A DNA stretch of 8,455 bases from Chlorobiales bacterium (GTDB lineage Bacteria; Bacteroidota; Chlorobiia; Chlorobiales; Chlorobiaceae). This document shows positions 1 through 6,160 of this stretch, piece by piece. Positions within the stretch are counted from its first letter, which is position 1, and each line of letters begins with the position of its first letter. The translations under genes were made by a program, and so were the position numbers. The stretch is taken from the NCBI GenBank assembly GCA_022360355.1, contig JAKSCY010000002.1, forward strand, positions 1 through 8,455, in the 5' to 3' direction. The notes beneath the pieces were generated by a model, which was given only the letters and a program-made list of their open reading frames with translations, ran no database searches and was not told the DNA's origin.

Positions 1-234
1 GGAGAGCTTGCTTTGAAAGGCAGCAAGCAGACCATGCTCAAGCCGCTTGAAAAGTCACCGCAAATGCTGCTGAAGAATCTTGTTAAAAAAGGAGTGACCG
101 TCGAGGTGTGTCCGCTTTTTCTTCCCAACAAGGGAATTTCTCCGGATAATCTGATCGAGGGCGTAACCGTTGCAAAGCCTCCTGTTGTTGCCGAAAAACT
201 TCGCGAGAAAGGTATCAAGCTGTTTACGTTCTGA
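1..234 (+). CDS. DsrE-family sulfur-metabolism protein, C-terminal part (5' end outside window)
   Basis: The reading frame is open from base 1 to the TGA at 232-234 and shows 77 codons; the start lies upstream of the window. The visible part reads as the C-terminal half of a DsrE/DsrF-like fold: a helix (MLLKNLVKKG), a strand with a cysteine (VTVEVCPLF, Cys codon at 109-111), the segment DNLIEGVTV, and a final helix-strand ending KGIKLFTF. In this family the cysteine before the loop is the position used for persulfide binding or sulfur transfer in DsrE-type proteins. Whether this protein is cytoplasmic or exported cannot be judged without its N-terminus. A TTG at 13 could be read as a start, but it would cut the domain in half, so I treat the gene as partial. 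The next gene downstream is a small YgaP-like membrane protein, which fits a sulfur context. The family call is fairly secure; the exact role is not. Confidence 0.75.
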   Translation, partial: GELALKGSKQTMLKPLEKSPQMLLKNLVKKGVTVEVCPLFLPNKGISPDNLIEGVTVAKPPVVAEKLREKGIKLFTF

Positions 235-312
235 GAACCGCGCATCTCTTTTATGCGATGCAAGGGTGCAGCTATTAATCTGTCCTGCTTCTCCATCAGG
301 AAAAATCACGTT

Positions 313-342
313 TGAAATTACAACCTGCAGGTTGTAATTTCA
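313..342. repeat. Perfect 30-bp palindrome, possible operator or hairpin
   Basis: The left arm TGAAATTACAACCTG is followed immediately by its exact reverse complement, so all 30 bases are symmetric about position 327.5. The centre is CCTGCAGG. It lies about 80 nt after the DsrE-like stop and 60 nt before the start of the DUF2892 gene. It could be a dimeric repressor operator for the downstream gene, or an RNA hairpin. A run of five T occurs only 8 nt after it (351-355), so it is not a textbook intrinsic terminator. I do not recognise the half-site as that of a named regulator. Confidence 0.85.
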
Positions 343-386
343 GGGATAGATTTTTGCTACTTATTTTTTCAAAACAGCTTAACTAT

Positions 387-392
387 GAGGAG
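387..392 (+). promoter_or_regulatory. Ribosome binding site GAGGAG for the DUF2892 gene
   Basis: GAGGAG sits 9 nt before the ATG at 402. It decides the start there against an in-frame upstream TTG at 312, which would put the palindrome inside the coding region and add a non-homologous 30-residue leader. Confidence 0.7.
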
Positions 393-401
393 CCTGAAAA
401 C

Positions 402-653
402 ATGCAGAAAAACATTGGCGCTCTCGACAAGAATGTGAGAATCGTTCTCGGTTCTGTAATGCTTGTTGCAGGACTGGTGTTTCAGAGCTGGTGGTGGCTT
501 ATCGGCCTTGCACCATTGATTACGGCCATAATAGGATTTTGTCCCTTCTATGTTCCCATTGGATTCAATACTGCGGGGGGATATGGTTCTACCGGAGGAT
601 ATTACGATCAGTCAGCCAAGCCCGGCAAGCTTGGCGAGCGGATATCTTTCTGA
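402..653 (+). CDS. DUF2892 / YgaP-like small inner-membrane protein
   Basis: This is an 83-residue protein opening MQKNIGALDKNVRIVLG, the typical start of the DUF2892 (YgaP transmembrane domain) family: a short amphipathic N-terminus with the N-I-G..D pattern, then two membrane helices (about residues 13-28 and 30-46) separated by a Trp-rich turn (SWWWLIGL). The second helix ends in the family's G-x-C-P-x-Y pattern (GFCPFY, Cys47). Family members usually carry a second cysteine shortly after, in a G-x-x-T-C ending; here that stretch reads GFNTAGG and is followed by a Gly/Tyr-rich polar tail (residues 58-83). The domain is known as the membrane part of the rhodanese YgaP and as a stand-alone protein near sulfur genes; no catalytic function is established for the stand-alone form. 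The DsrE-like neighbour supports a sulfur link, but that is inference. Confidence 0.82.
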   Translation: MQKNIGALDKNVRIVLGSVMLVAGLVFQSWWWLIGLAPLITAIIGFCPFYVPIGFNTAGGYGSTGGYYDQSAKPGKLGERISF

Positions 654-676
654 CGCATACGCGCTTTCACGGGTCG

Positions 677-697
677 GGGCTGCCTTTACGGCAGCCC
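677..697 (+). terminator. GC-rich hairpin after the DUF2892 gene, possible terminator without a U tract
   Basis: GGGCTGCC (677-684) pairs perfectly with GGCAGCCC (690-697) across a TTTAC loop, an 8-bp stem with seven G-C pairs. It lies 24 nt after the stop codon at 653. No T run follows (the next bases are GATTGCTGG), so it may be a 3'-end stabiliser or a weak terminator rather than a classical one. Confidence 0.4.
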
Positions 698-751
698 GAT
701 TGCTGGTGCCCTTCCATTGATCCTGAAGTCGGGTATCGATGATGGATCTCT

Positions 752-779
752 TTGATTTTATGCCGAATAGTCTTATTCT
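752..779 (+). promoter_or_regulatory. Candidate sigma70-type promoter for bamD
   Basis: TTGATT (752-757) and TATTCT (774-779) are separated by 16 nt and would start a transcript near 786, giving a leader of about 30 nt before the bamD ATG at 818. The match to consensus is moderate, and the site was found by eye. Confidence 0.35.
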
Positions 780-808
780 TTCGCTTCTTTCATTTTTGTG
801 TTATTTAC

Positions 809-812
809 GGAG
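809..812 (+). promoter_or_regulatory. Ribosome binding site GGAG deciding the bamD start
   Basis: GGAG lies 5 nt before the ATG at 818. It favours that start over an in-frame TTG at 752, which falls in the candidate -35 box and would give an overlong signal peptide, and over the in-frame ATGs at 836 and 848, which lack a comparable site. Confidence 0.6.
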
Positions 813-817
813 TTATT

Positions 818-1717
818 ATGGCGGTTTCGAGATTTATGATCAAACGAATGGCCCTTATTACCGGGATGTGTCTGGCGGCCGGGTCTTTGTTTTCTGCATG
901 CTCATCGGTAAAGGCACCCAAAACCGGTGAAGTTACCGAAAGGTACGCTTATGCACAGGCTCTGATTGGTAAAGAGGATTATGACAAGGCGATTTTCGAG
1001 CTGGAATCACTTATGTTTGATACCAGAGCGACAACCCTCGAGGATGATGTTCTTTTTTCCCTTGCAGGTGCCTATTACGATTCGGAACAGTACCTGCTTG
1101 CTATAGATATTTACAAACGGTTGCTTGAGCAGACACCGGGTTCTCCCTTTGCAGAAGATTCGCAGTTTAAACTGGCAGAATCCCATAAACAGCTCTCCCC
1201 GATTTTTTCCCGCGACCAGGAGCACACCAGAAAGGCTATCCGTGAGTTTCAGCTTTATCTGGAGATGTATCCGGCTAAAGATCCCCAGCAGTTGCAAAGT
1301 GATATTGAACTCTATACCGGACTGGTTGATCTCAACCCTGAAAACGATTTGTACAAAAGAAATCTCGCCGTTGCCGAGGCGCAGTATGCAAGAATCGATA
1401 AAGTCAGGGAGAGCATAACCAGCATCTCCGAACTCAGGGAAAAACTTGCTCTTAACGAGTTCCGCATTGCGGAGCAATACCGGGAACTGAAGAAATACCG
1501 GGGTGCCATAGCCTATTACGATGATGTTATCCGTTTCTATCCGGATACAGTTTACCTTGAGAAGGCCTGGCTCGGCAAGATCGGAGTGCTTATAAAAAGG
1601 GAAAAATGGTTTGAGGCAAAAGCAGCTCTGGACGCTTATGATCAGCAGTTCCCCGAGAACATGGAAAAGGTTGACGGTTATCGTAAGAAAGTCATCAGAT
1701 ATTTTGAGAATACATAA
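818..1717 (+). CDS. bamD: BamD-type outer-membrane assembly lipoprotein with TPR repeats
   Basis: This is a 299-residue protein with a lipoprotein signal: basic start (Arg5, Lys9, Arg10), hydrophobic stretch about 11-25, and lipobox LFSAC with the acylated Cys at 28. The mature part is helical with TPR-like pairs at about 41-70, 75-108, 112-152, 212-245 and 247-280. The segment SRDQEHTRKAIREFQLYL (131-148) matches the BamD/YfiO pattern of Arg-Asp-Gln followed by a helix ending in a 'YP' turn. In the family it is a periplasm-facing lipoprotein of the BAM complex that works with BamA to insert beta-barrel proteins. The protein is longer than the E. coli one (about 245 residues); the extra length is largely a charged helical region around 155-205, which could instead be read as another diverged TPR. 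It is followed directly by nadD in the same frame, 12 nt after its stop, so the two are probably co-transcribed. Generic TPR lipoprotein is the alternative, but the DQ-helix pattern and lipobox favour BamD. Confidence 0.85.
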   Translation: MAVSRFMIKRMALITGMCLAAGSLFSACSSVKAPKTGEVTERYAYAQALIGKEDYDKAIFELESLMFDTRATTLEDDVLFSLAGAYYDSEQYLLAIDIYKRLLEQTPGSPFAEDSQFKLAESHKQLSPIFSRDQEHTRKAIREFQLYLEMYPAKDPQQLQSDIELYTGLVDLNPENDLYKRNLAVAEAQYARIDKVRESITSISELREKLALNEFRIAEQYRELKKYRGAIAYYDDVIRFYPDTVYLEKAWLGKIGVLIKREKWFEAKAALDAYDQQFPENMEKVDGYRKKVIRYFENT

Positions 1718-1729
1718 TGTTCCCGATAC

Positions 1730-2332
1730 GTGCGACTTGCGGTTTTTGGGGGAACATTTTCCCCTCCTCATAACGGTCATCTTGCGCTGTGTCTTTACGC
1801 AAGAGAACTGTTGCATGTAGACCGGCTGGTTGTCTCGGTTTCAAACAGCCCCTTGAAAGACGCCCCCGGGCTTTCTGACAGAAGCAGGGTAAGGATGGCC
1901 GAGTTGCTTGCAGAGGAAGTCAACAAAACCGGAGTTGTGGCAGAAGTCTGCAACTGGGAAATCAATCGCGGTCGCCCCTCCTATACGATAGATCTCATAG
2001 CATATCTTGAGGAAATTTATTCCTCTCCGGATATTACGCTCCTGATCGGCGAAGATAATTATCTTAATTTCAGGCAGTGGAAGTCATGGGAGGAATTGAT
2101 CCGACGTTGTACTATCGTGGTTTTCGGTCGGGAAGCGAATGAAGGCGAGGGTGCCGACACAGCAGGCCTGGAAAGTCTCCACAAAAAAAAGTTCCAGCGC
2201 ATCGATTTCAATCTTCCCCTTTCATCGACAGCAATAAGACAAAGCATCATGTCCGGTGAGGATTGCTCGAGACAGATGCCTTCCTCAATCTGGCAGTACA
2301 TCGTTGAAGAGGGTTTGTACCGGGAGGCATAA
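1730..2332 (+). CDS. nadD: Nicotinate-nucleotide adenylyltransferase
   Basis: This 200-residue protein adenylates nicotinate mononucleotide to deamido-NAD in NAD biosynthesis. The nucleotidyltransferase motif FGGTFSPPHNGHL occupies residues 6-18 and holds the two His of the T/HxGH signature; the usual Asp after GGTF is Ser here. GRPSYTIDLI (81-90) and the GEDNYLNFRQW block (107-117) fit NadD, as does the C-terminal SSTAIR motif (165-170) followed by the usual 'IW-YI---GLY' ending. The loop that is commonly PPHK in NadD reads NSPLKD (39-44). The start is GTG: the only in-frame codons between the bamD stop (1715-1717, same frame) and the GTG are Cys-Ser-Arg-Tyr, so no other start exists in this frame. 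No convincing Shine-Dalgarno sequence precedes it, and translation probably depends on coupling to bamD. An ATG overlaps the bamD stop (1717-1719) but lies in another frame. An intrinsic terminator follows. Confidence 0.92.
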   Translation: MRLAVFGGTFSPPHNGHLALCLYARELLHVDRLVVSVSNSPLKDAPGLSDRSRVRMAELLAEEVNKTGVVAEVCNWEINRGRPSYTIDLIAYLEEIYSSPDITLLIGEDNYLNFRQWKSWEELIRRCTIVVFGREANEGEGADTAGLESLHKKKFQRIDFNLPLSSTAIRQSIMSGEDCSRQMPSSIWQYIVEEGLYREA

Positions 2333-2353
2333 CAATAAGTAAAAGACAAAGTT

Positions 2354-2412
2354 CAAAAAGTGATAGAGCGCCTGTTATGCAGGCTTTTTTACTTTTAATT
2401 TTTGACTTTTTC
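2354..2412. terminator. Terminator between convergent nadD and argS
   Basis: GCCTG (2370-2374) and CAGGC (2380-2384) form a short stem with a TTATG loop followed by six T (2385-2390), a plus-strand intrinsic terminator for bamD-nadD. An outer pair AAAAAGT (2355-2361) and ACTTTTT (2405-2411) could add a second, longer-range helix. On the minus strand the same stem is followed, after about 10 nt, by a T run, so the region may also stop argS transcripts, less efficiently. Confidence 0.7.
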
Positions 2413-2414
2413 TC

Positions 2415-4067
2415 CTACATGGATTCCGGCGCGGTAATCCCCAGTATCCTGAATCCGTTACGCAGTACCTGCCGGGTAGCTGCCGAAAGGAAAAGGCGGG
2501 CGTTGCGTATCTCGCTGTCTGCTTTCAGTATGGGACATTCCTGATAGAAACGGTGGTAAAGTTCTGCAACGCCGTGCAGGTACTCAACCATTTTCTGCGG
2601 TTCCAAAAACCTTGCACAGGCTTCGATGATTTCCGGGTAGTCGAGCAGAGCAAAACCGAGCTGTATTTCATGTTTTGAATGCAATTTTCGCATATCCTTG
2701 CCTGTTTCCGGGAAGGCAATCCCAGTCTCTTTCTCTGCCATGCGCAGGAGACTGCATATGCGGGCATGGGCATACTGAAGGTAAAAGACCGGGTTGTCTT
2801 TCGACTGTTTCTTGGCAAGCTCTACGTCAAAATTCAGGTGGGAGTCTTTGCTGCGCATGATAAAGAACAGCCTTGTGGCATCAGGACCGACATCATCAAT
2901 AAGGTCGTCAAGCAGGTCGGCATTGCCTTTTCTTGTTGACATCTTGACAGTTTCCCCGTTGATAGTTGTCGTGACGAACTGGTTGATGGCAACACGTATC
3001 CGGTCCACATCGTAACCGAGGATTTTCAGTGCTTCTATGACATCAGGATATTCATCGATGTGGTCGGCCCCGAAAATGTTCACGATCCTGGCAAAGCCGC
3101 GGTCGAATTTTGTGATGTGGTACGCTATATCCGGAAGGCGGTAACTTGGTTCTCCGCTTGACTTGACAAGTACCTTGTCTTTTTCCTGTCCCAGCTTTGA
3201 GGTTGTAAACCAGGTTGCACCGTCATACTCGTCGATGTAACCTCTCTCCCGCAACGCCTCGATCACCTGCATGTTCGGCGATTTGCCACTCCCATCCTCC
3301 TGATACAGCTTGTGTTCGTTAAAGTAGCTGTCATGTGTTATGTCGAGGCGGTGAAGGGTGTTTTTGATGTGTGTGAAGATATGGGTTTCGGCTGTTTGCT
3401 TGAAGATGTCAGGCTGTTCGGTTTCAACAAGGGCATCACCATGTTTTTCGTGGAGTTTTCCGGCAATATCCCTGATGTAATCACCCTGGTAATACGTTTC
3501 CGGAAAATCAACGTTTTTGCCGCACAGCTCGATGTATCGGAGTCTGACCGATTCAGCAAGAATAGTCATCTGCCTGCCTGCATCGTTGAAGTAGTACTCC
3601 CTCGTAACTTCGTACCCCTGTGCCTCCATAAGATTGGCGATGCAGTCCCCGAGCACACCCCCTCTGCCCCGGCCTATCGTCAGGGGGCCGGTGGGATTGG
3701 CGCTTACATACTCCACTATGGCGGTTTTCCCTTTACCGGCGAGGCTTTGTCCGAAGCTGTCGCCTTCGCTGACAACCTGCTCAACCTGCTGCATGATAAA
3801 GGCGGGCTCAAGGTAAAAATTGATAAACCCCGGCCCTGCAATTTCTGTTTTGCTGACGGTATCATTCCGGAAAGAGAGGTGCCCGGCAATTTCCTGCGCA
3901 AGCTGACGAGGATTCATACTGCACTCTTTGGCAAGCACAAGCGCGATGTTCGTGGAGAAATCCCCGAATTTGTTGTCCGCAGGTTTTTCTATCTGAATGT
4001 CCCTGTTGGTCGAGATGCCTGACTTCTGCAGGGCCTGCTGTAGGTGTTCTATAAAATAATTTCGCAT
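2415..4067 (-). CDS. argS: Arginyl-tRNA synthetase (class Ia)
   Basis: This 550-residue enzyme charges tRNA-Arg. The N-terminal additional domain (about 1-95) carries the pattern [13 protein letters not shown]; the catalytic domain opens with [12 protein letters not shown] (118-129), characteristic of the bacterial ANPTG-type ArgRS. The signature that is normally H-x-G-H is TIGR here (130-133), so both histidines are replaced. The second signature is KMSTRKG (375-381), a normal ArgRS variant of [13 protein letters not shown] (159-166), the GADHIDEYP block (333-341) and YLQYAHARI (429-437) are family blocks, and the protein ends with the DALR anticodon-binding domain ([14 protein letters not shown], 530-543). 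Its length matches the family and I see no frameshift. It is the last gene of the trpS-HAD-argS cluster, starting 18 nt after the HAD stop; the upstream sequence shows no strong Shine-Dalgarno motif. Confidence 0.95.
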   Translation of the reverse strand: MRNYFIEHLQQALQKSGISTNRDIQIEKPADNKFGDFSTNIALVLAKECSMNPRQLAQEIAGHLSFRNDTVSKTEIAGPGFINFYLEPAFIMQQVEQVVSEGDSFGQSLAGKGKTAIVEYVSANPTGPLTIGRGRGGVLGDCIANLMEAQGYEVTREYYFNDAGRQMTILAESVRLRYIELCGKNVDFPETYYQGDYIRDIAGKLHEKHGDALVETEQPDIFKQTAETHIFTHIKNTLHRLDITHDSYFNEHKLYQEDGSGKSPNMQVIEALRERGYIDEYDGATWFTTSKLGQEKDKVLVKSSGEPSYRLPDIAYHITKFDRGFARIVNIFGADHIDEYPDVIEALKILGYDVDRIRVAINQFVTTTINGETVKMSTRKGNADLLDDLIDDVGPDATRLFFIMRSKDSHLNFDVELAKKQSKDNPVFYLQYAHARICSLLRMAEKETGIAFPETGKDMRKLHSKHEIQLGFALLDYPEIIEACARFLEPQKMVEYLHGVAELYHRFYQECPILKADSEIRNARLFLSAATRQVLRNGFRILGITAPESM

Positions 4068-4085
4068 GTCGAAAGGCTTGCTGCC

Positions 4086-4829
4086 TTAGCTGTCTGATGG
4101 TTGCGCTATGCAAAGTTTGTCAAGTACCTCATCAGGTGTCAGGGTTGTAAAATCGTCGATGACGCTCAGCACCCCGGTACAGGCCTGCATGATTTCCGCA
4201 GGATTTGTGGTGGCAAGGGCGATGCTTTTCATGCCGGCGGCGTTTGCAGCTTCGATGCCGGGGAGGGCATCCTCAAAAACTATACATCTGGACGGGTCGG
4301 TGCCGAGAAGCTCGGCTACACGGAGAAATATGTCGGGATGAGGTTTGCCGTGTTGTACCTGATGAGAGCCGACAACTGCCTGGAAGCGGTTGCGAAGGCC
4401 TGGTATTTCGAGGGTGTAATCGATATTTCTGGCTCCGGCGCCTGTGCCGACTCCGAGTTTTATATGCAGTGATTCCGCTCTGTCGAGGAACGATTCAAGT
4501 CCCTCCACCGGACAAATTTCTTTTCTGTACATGACGCGGTACAGAAAATCCTTCAGCTCCGTAAGATGGCCGGCGTCTTCGGGTGTTATATCAGGGTCCA
4601 GAAAATGACGGAGCACATCGAGCCCTTTCATGCCCGCTGTTTCACGGAGGTAGCGTTCGGGATCAAGGCCTTCGAGCCCGTAATCACGGAAAAGTTCAAC
4701 CCATGAGCGTGCATGGAGGCGCATGTTGTCTACGAGAACGCCGTCCATGTCAAAGATGAAGGCAAATTGTTTGCTGTTATGCACTGTCAAGGGTTCCTGT
4801 TTGTCGTTACTAAACTGTTCACACTGCAC
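4086..4829 (-). CDS. HAD-superfamily hydrolase, beta-phosphoglucomutase-like (subfamily IA)
   Basis: This protein of up to 247 residues has all four HAD motifs. Motif I is FDMDGV (Asp27 nucleophile, Asp29 acid/base), motif II lies in VGTGAG (Thr129), motif III is Lys162 in GKPHPD, and motif IV is FEDALPG (Glu186, Asp187). The cap domain is the alpha-helical C1 type inserted after motif I. VDNMRLHARSW places a His (39) where beta-phosphoglucomutase has its cap His, and the GIEAANAAGM block is typical of this subfamily. The activity could be a sugar-phosphate mutase or a phosphatase such as phosphoglycolate phosphatase; the substrate cannot be read from sequence. The GTG at 4829 lies 3 nt after the trpS stop. 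GTG at residue 16 and TTG at residue 14 are alternatives, with an AGGA suitably placed upstream, and would trim an N-terminus not needed for the fold. The tight spacing suggests one transcript with trpS and argS. Confidence 0.88.
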   Translation of the reverse strand: MQCEQFSNDKQEPLTVHNSKQFAFIFDMDGVLVDNMRLHARSWVELFRDYGLEGLDPERYLRETAGMKGLDVLRHFLDPDITPEDAGHLTELKDFLYRVMYRKEICPVEGLESFLDRAESLHIKLGVGTGAGARNIDYTLEIPGLRNRFQAVVGSHQVQHGKPHPDIFLRVAELLGTDPSRCIVFEDALPGIEAANAAGMKSIALATTNPAEIMQACTGVLSVIDDFTTLTPDEVLDKLCIAQPSDS

Positions 4830-4832
4830 CGT

Positions 4833-5864
4833 TCAGCCGATTTTCATGGCTTCCCGAACTTCCAGCATGGTTTCTTCGGCAACGCGGCGGGCTTGTTCCT
4901 CGCCACGGAGCAGAATGTCTTTTACCATATCAGGCCGGGAAGCATAGTCCGATCTTTTTGCAAGAATCGGGGCAAGCTCTCCGGAGATGGCTGCCGAACA
5001 TACTTTTTTGCACTCGACACAGCCAAGAGCCCCTGATTTACAGTCTTGTGCGATCTCTTCGACCTTGTCAGGGCTGGAAAATCTGCAGTGATAGCTGAAG
5101 ACAGTGCATACTTCAGGGCGTCCGGGATCATTTTTTCTGATCTTCTGCGTGTCGGTAATCGCTTTGCGTACCTTATTGAAGACATCCTCAGGCTGATCGG
5201 AGAGAAGAATTGTATTGCCCAGGGATTTGGACATTTTGGTTTTACCGTCGAGCCCGGCAAGACGCGAAAATTTGGTGATTTTCGGTTCAGGTTCCTCAAA
5301 CACGTCACCGAGTTCGGGATGTGGATATTGCTTGTTGAAGCGCCGTGCTATCTCTCTTGTGATTTCAACATGCGGAAGCTGGTCTTCCCCGACCGGAACG
5401 ATGTTTCCCTTGTAGAGAAGAATGTCAGCCGCCTGAAGGACAGGGTAGCCGAGATGCCCATAGGAAACAGCTTCCATATTGAGGTCCCTGATCTGGTCTT
5501 TGAGCGTGGGATTTCGTTCAAGTCTCGATGCAGTGATGAGCATCGCGTAAATCAGAAAAAGCTCCGTATGCTGTTTAACCTGGGATTGCCGGAAAATAGG
5601 GCTTTTATCAGGATCGACGCCGGCGGCCAGCCAGTCCGTAACCATATCGATGGTACAGTCAAAAATATCGGCGGTTTCGAGCGAAGTGGTAAGGCTGTGG
5701 TAGTCGGCGATGAGAAAATATGTTTCAAAAACTCTCTTCCCGTCTGCTCCCGACTCGTTTTGTCTGGAGACCCAGTTTTCCAGTGCGCCGGTATAGTGTC
5801 CCAGATGCAGCTTGCCCGTAGGACGCATGCCGCTTAAAATTCTTCTTTTGCCCATAGTATTCAT
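4833..5864 (-). CDS. trpS: Tryptophanyl-tRNA synthetase (class Ic), with a cysteine motif resembling the [4Fe-4S] type
   Basis: This 343-residue enzyme charges tRNA-Trp. Class I signatures are intact: HLGH (20-23, in GKLHLGHYTG) and KMSKS (210-214). Other family blocks are ADYHSLT (53-59), the dimer/tryptophan-site region ITASRLERNPTLKDQ (110-124), GYPVLQAADILLY (139-151) and GEDQLPHVEITR (159-170). The C-terminal helical domain carries an unusual set of cysteines at 253, 260, 275, 282, 285 and 289. Four of them (253, 275, 282, 285) are spaced C-x21-C-x6-C-x2-C, almost the C-x22-C-x6-C-x2-C motif that binds a [4Fe-4S] cluster in Thermotoga maritima TrpRS. The start at 5864 is followed by a second ATG three codons later; neither has a strong Shine-Dalgarno sequence. 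It is the first gene of the minus-strand cluster and is divergent from the SRP RNA gene. Confidence 0.96.
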   Translation of the reverse strand: MNTMGKRRILSGMRPTGKLHLGHYTGALENWVSRQNESGADGKRVFETYFLIADYHSLTTSLETADIFDCTIDMVTDWLAAGVDPDKSPIFRQSQVKQHTELFLIYAMLITASRLERNPTLKDQIRDLNMEAVSYGHLGYPVLQAADILLYKGNIVPVGEDQLPHVEITREIARRFNKQYPHPELGDVFEEPEPKITKFSRLAGLDGKTKMSKSLGNTILLSDQPEDVFNKVRKAITDTQKIRKNDPGRPEVCTVFSYHCRFSSPDKVEEIAQDCKSGALGCVECKKVCSAAISGELAPILAKRSDYASRPDMVKDILLRGEEQARRVAEETMLEVREAMKIG

Positions 5865-5950
5865 GATCGGAGCGTGTTCCTGCGCACGGTTGCTTTCCGT
5901 GTGCTCAGGGTACTCTTCTGTTCAGTGCACTGGAAGTTATAACAGTTGAC
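5865..5950 (-). promoter_or_regulatory. trpS leader region with hairpin and small palindromes
   Basis: The sequence before trpS holds an 8-bp hairpin (GCGCACGG 5882-5889 with CCGTGTGC 5897-5904, one G-U pair), a 10-bp palindrome CAGTGCACTG (5923-5932), and an 8-bp palindrome GTTATAAC (5936-5943) that supplies a minus-strand TATAAC -10-like box. No good -35 box is found at the right distance. There is no T-box signature and no leader peptide rich in Trp codons. The structures are real in sequence; a regulatory role is only a suggestion. Confidence 0.3.
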
Positions 5951-6001
5951 ATAAAGATAAAAGCTGTTTGTGACGATCATGGGGGGTAGAGTGTTTTTTA
6001 T

Positions 6002-6031
6002 TTGTGTGGAATAATTTTTTCGTGGTATATT
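6002..6031 (+). promoter_or_regulatory. Candidate promoter for the SRP RNA gene
   Basis: TTGTGT (6002-6007) and TATATT (6026-6031) are separated by 18 nt. The predicted start near 6038 lies about 22 nt before the mature 5' end suggested by the closing helix, so 5' processing would be needed. It was found by eye; the surrounding AT-rich stretch makes other boxes possible. Confidence 0.35.
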
Positions 6032-6059
6032 CAATCCCTTCGACATAGAGAACGATATT

Positions 6060-6160
6060 GAGAGCAAGTCCTATACAACATTTGGTTACCCAACCATGTC
6101 AGGTCCGGAAGGAAGCAGCATCCGGTAATTTTAAATGTGTGATATAGTCAGCTTGCTCTC
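6060..6160 (+). ncRNA. ffs: Signal recognition particle RNA, small bacterial (4.5S) type
   Basis: The conserved SRP domain IV core is unmistakable at 6096-6121: ATGTCAGGTCC, the GGAA tetraloop, then GGAAGCAGCAT, with the asymmetric internal loop that binds the Ffh M domain. Flanking bases pair in order: the closing helix GAGAGCAAG (6060-6068) with CTTGCTCTC (6152-6160), then CTATA with TATAG and ACATTT with AAATGT. The RNA is about 101 nt and has no room for an Alu domain, so it is the short form that works with Ffh and FtsY in co-translational membrane targeting. Seven T (6161-6167) follow the closing helix directly and probably mark the transcript end. The ends given are those of the helix and may differ by a few bases from the mature RNA. 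Confidence 0.95.

Noticed and set aside
241..257. Small hairpin CGCAT/ATGCG after the DsrE-like stop
   Set aside because: Only 5 bp and not followed by a T run; too weak to call a terminator.
312..401. N-terminal extension of the DUF2892 protein from a TTG at 312
   Set aside because: The extension encodes the palindrome and has no homology; the ATG at 402 has a good ribosome binding site and gives the canonical family N-terminus.
1007..1816. Minus-strand open frame of 269 codons opposite bamD and nadD
   Set aside because: It lies wholly antisense to two well-supported genes, has no recognisable domain or ribosome binding site, and its composition is that of a mirror frame.
3312..4022. Plus-strand open frame of 236 codons opposite argS
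   Set aside because: It is antisense to conserved ArgRS blocks including the TIGR motif region; no family resemblance.
5046..5837. Plus-strand open frame of 263 codons opposite trpS
   Set aside because: It is antisense to the conserved TrpRS catalytic region; no family resemblance and no promoter or ribosome binding site.
5946..5951. Perfect TTGACA -35 box on the plus strand upstream of ffs
   Set aside because: No -10-like hexamer lies 16-18 nt downstream (the sequence is TGTGAC at 17 nt), so it is probably chance.
5861..6067. Minus-strand 68-codon frame whose stop overlaps the trpS start (ATGA)
   Set aside because: The overlap looks like coupling, but the frame begins in the SRP RNA gene, runs through AT-rich promoter sequence, has no Trp codons and resembles no protein.
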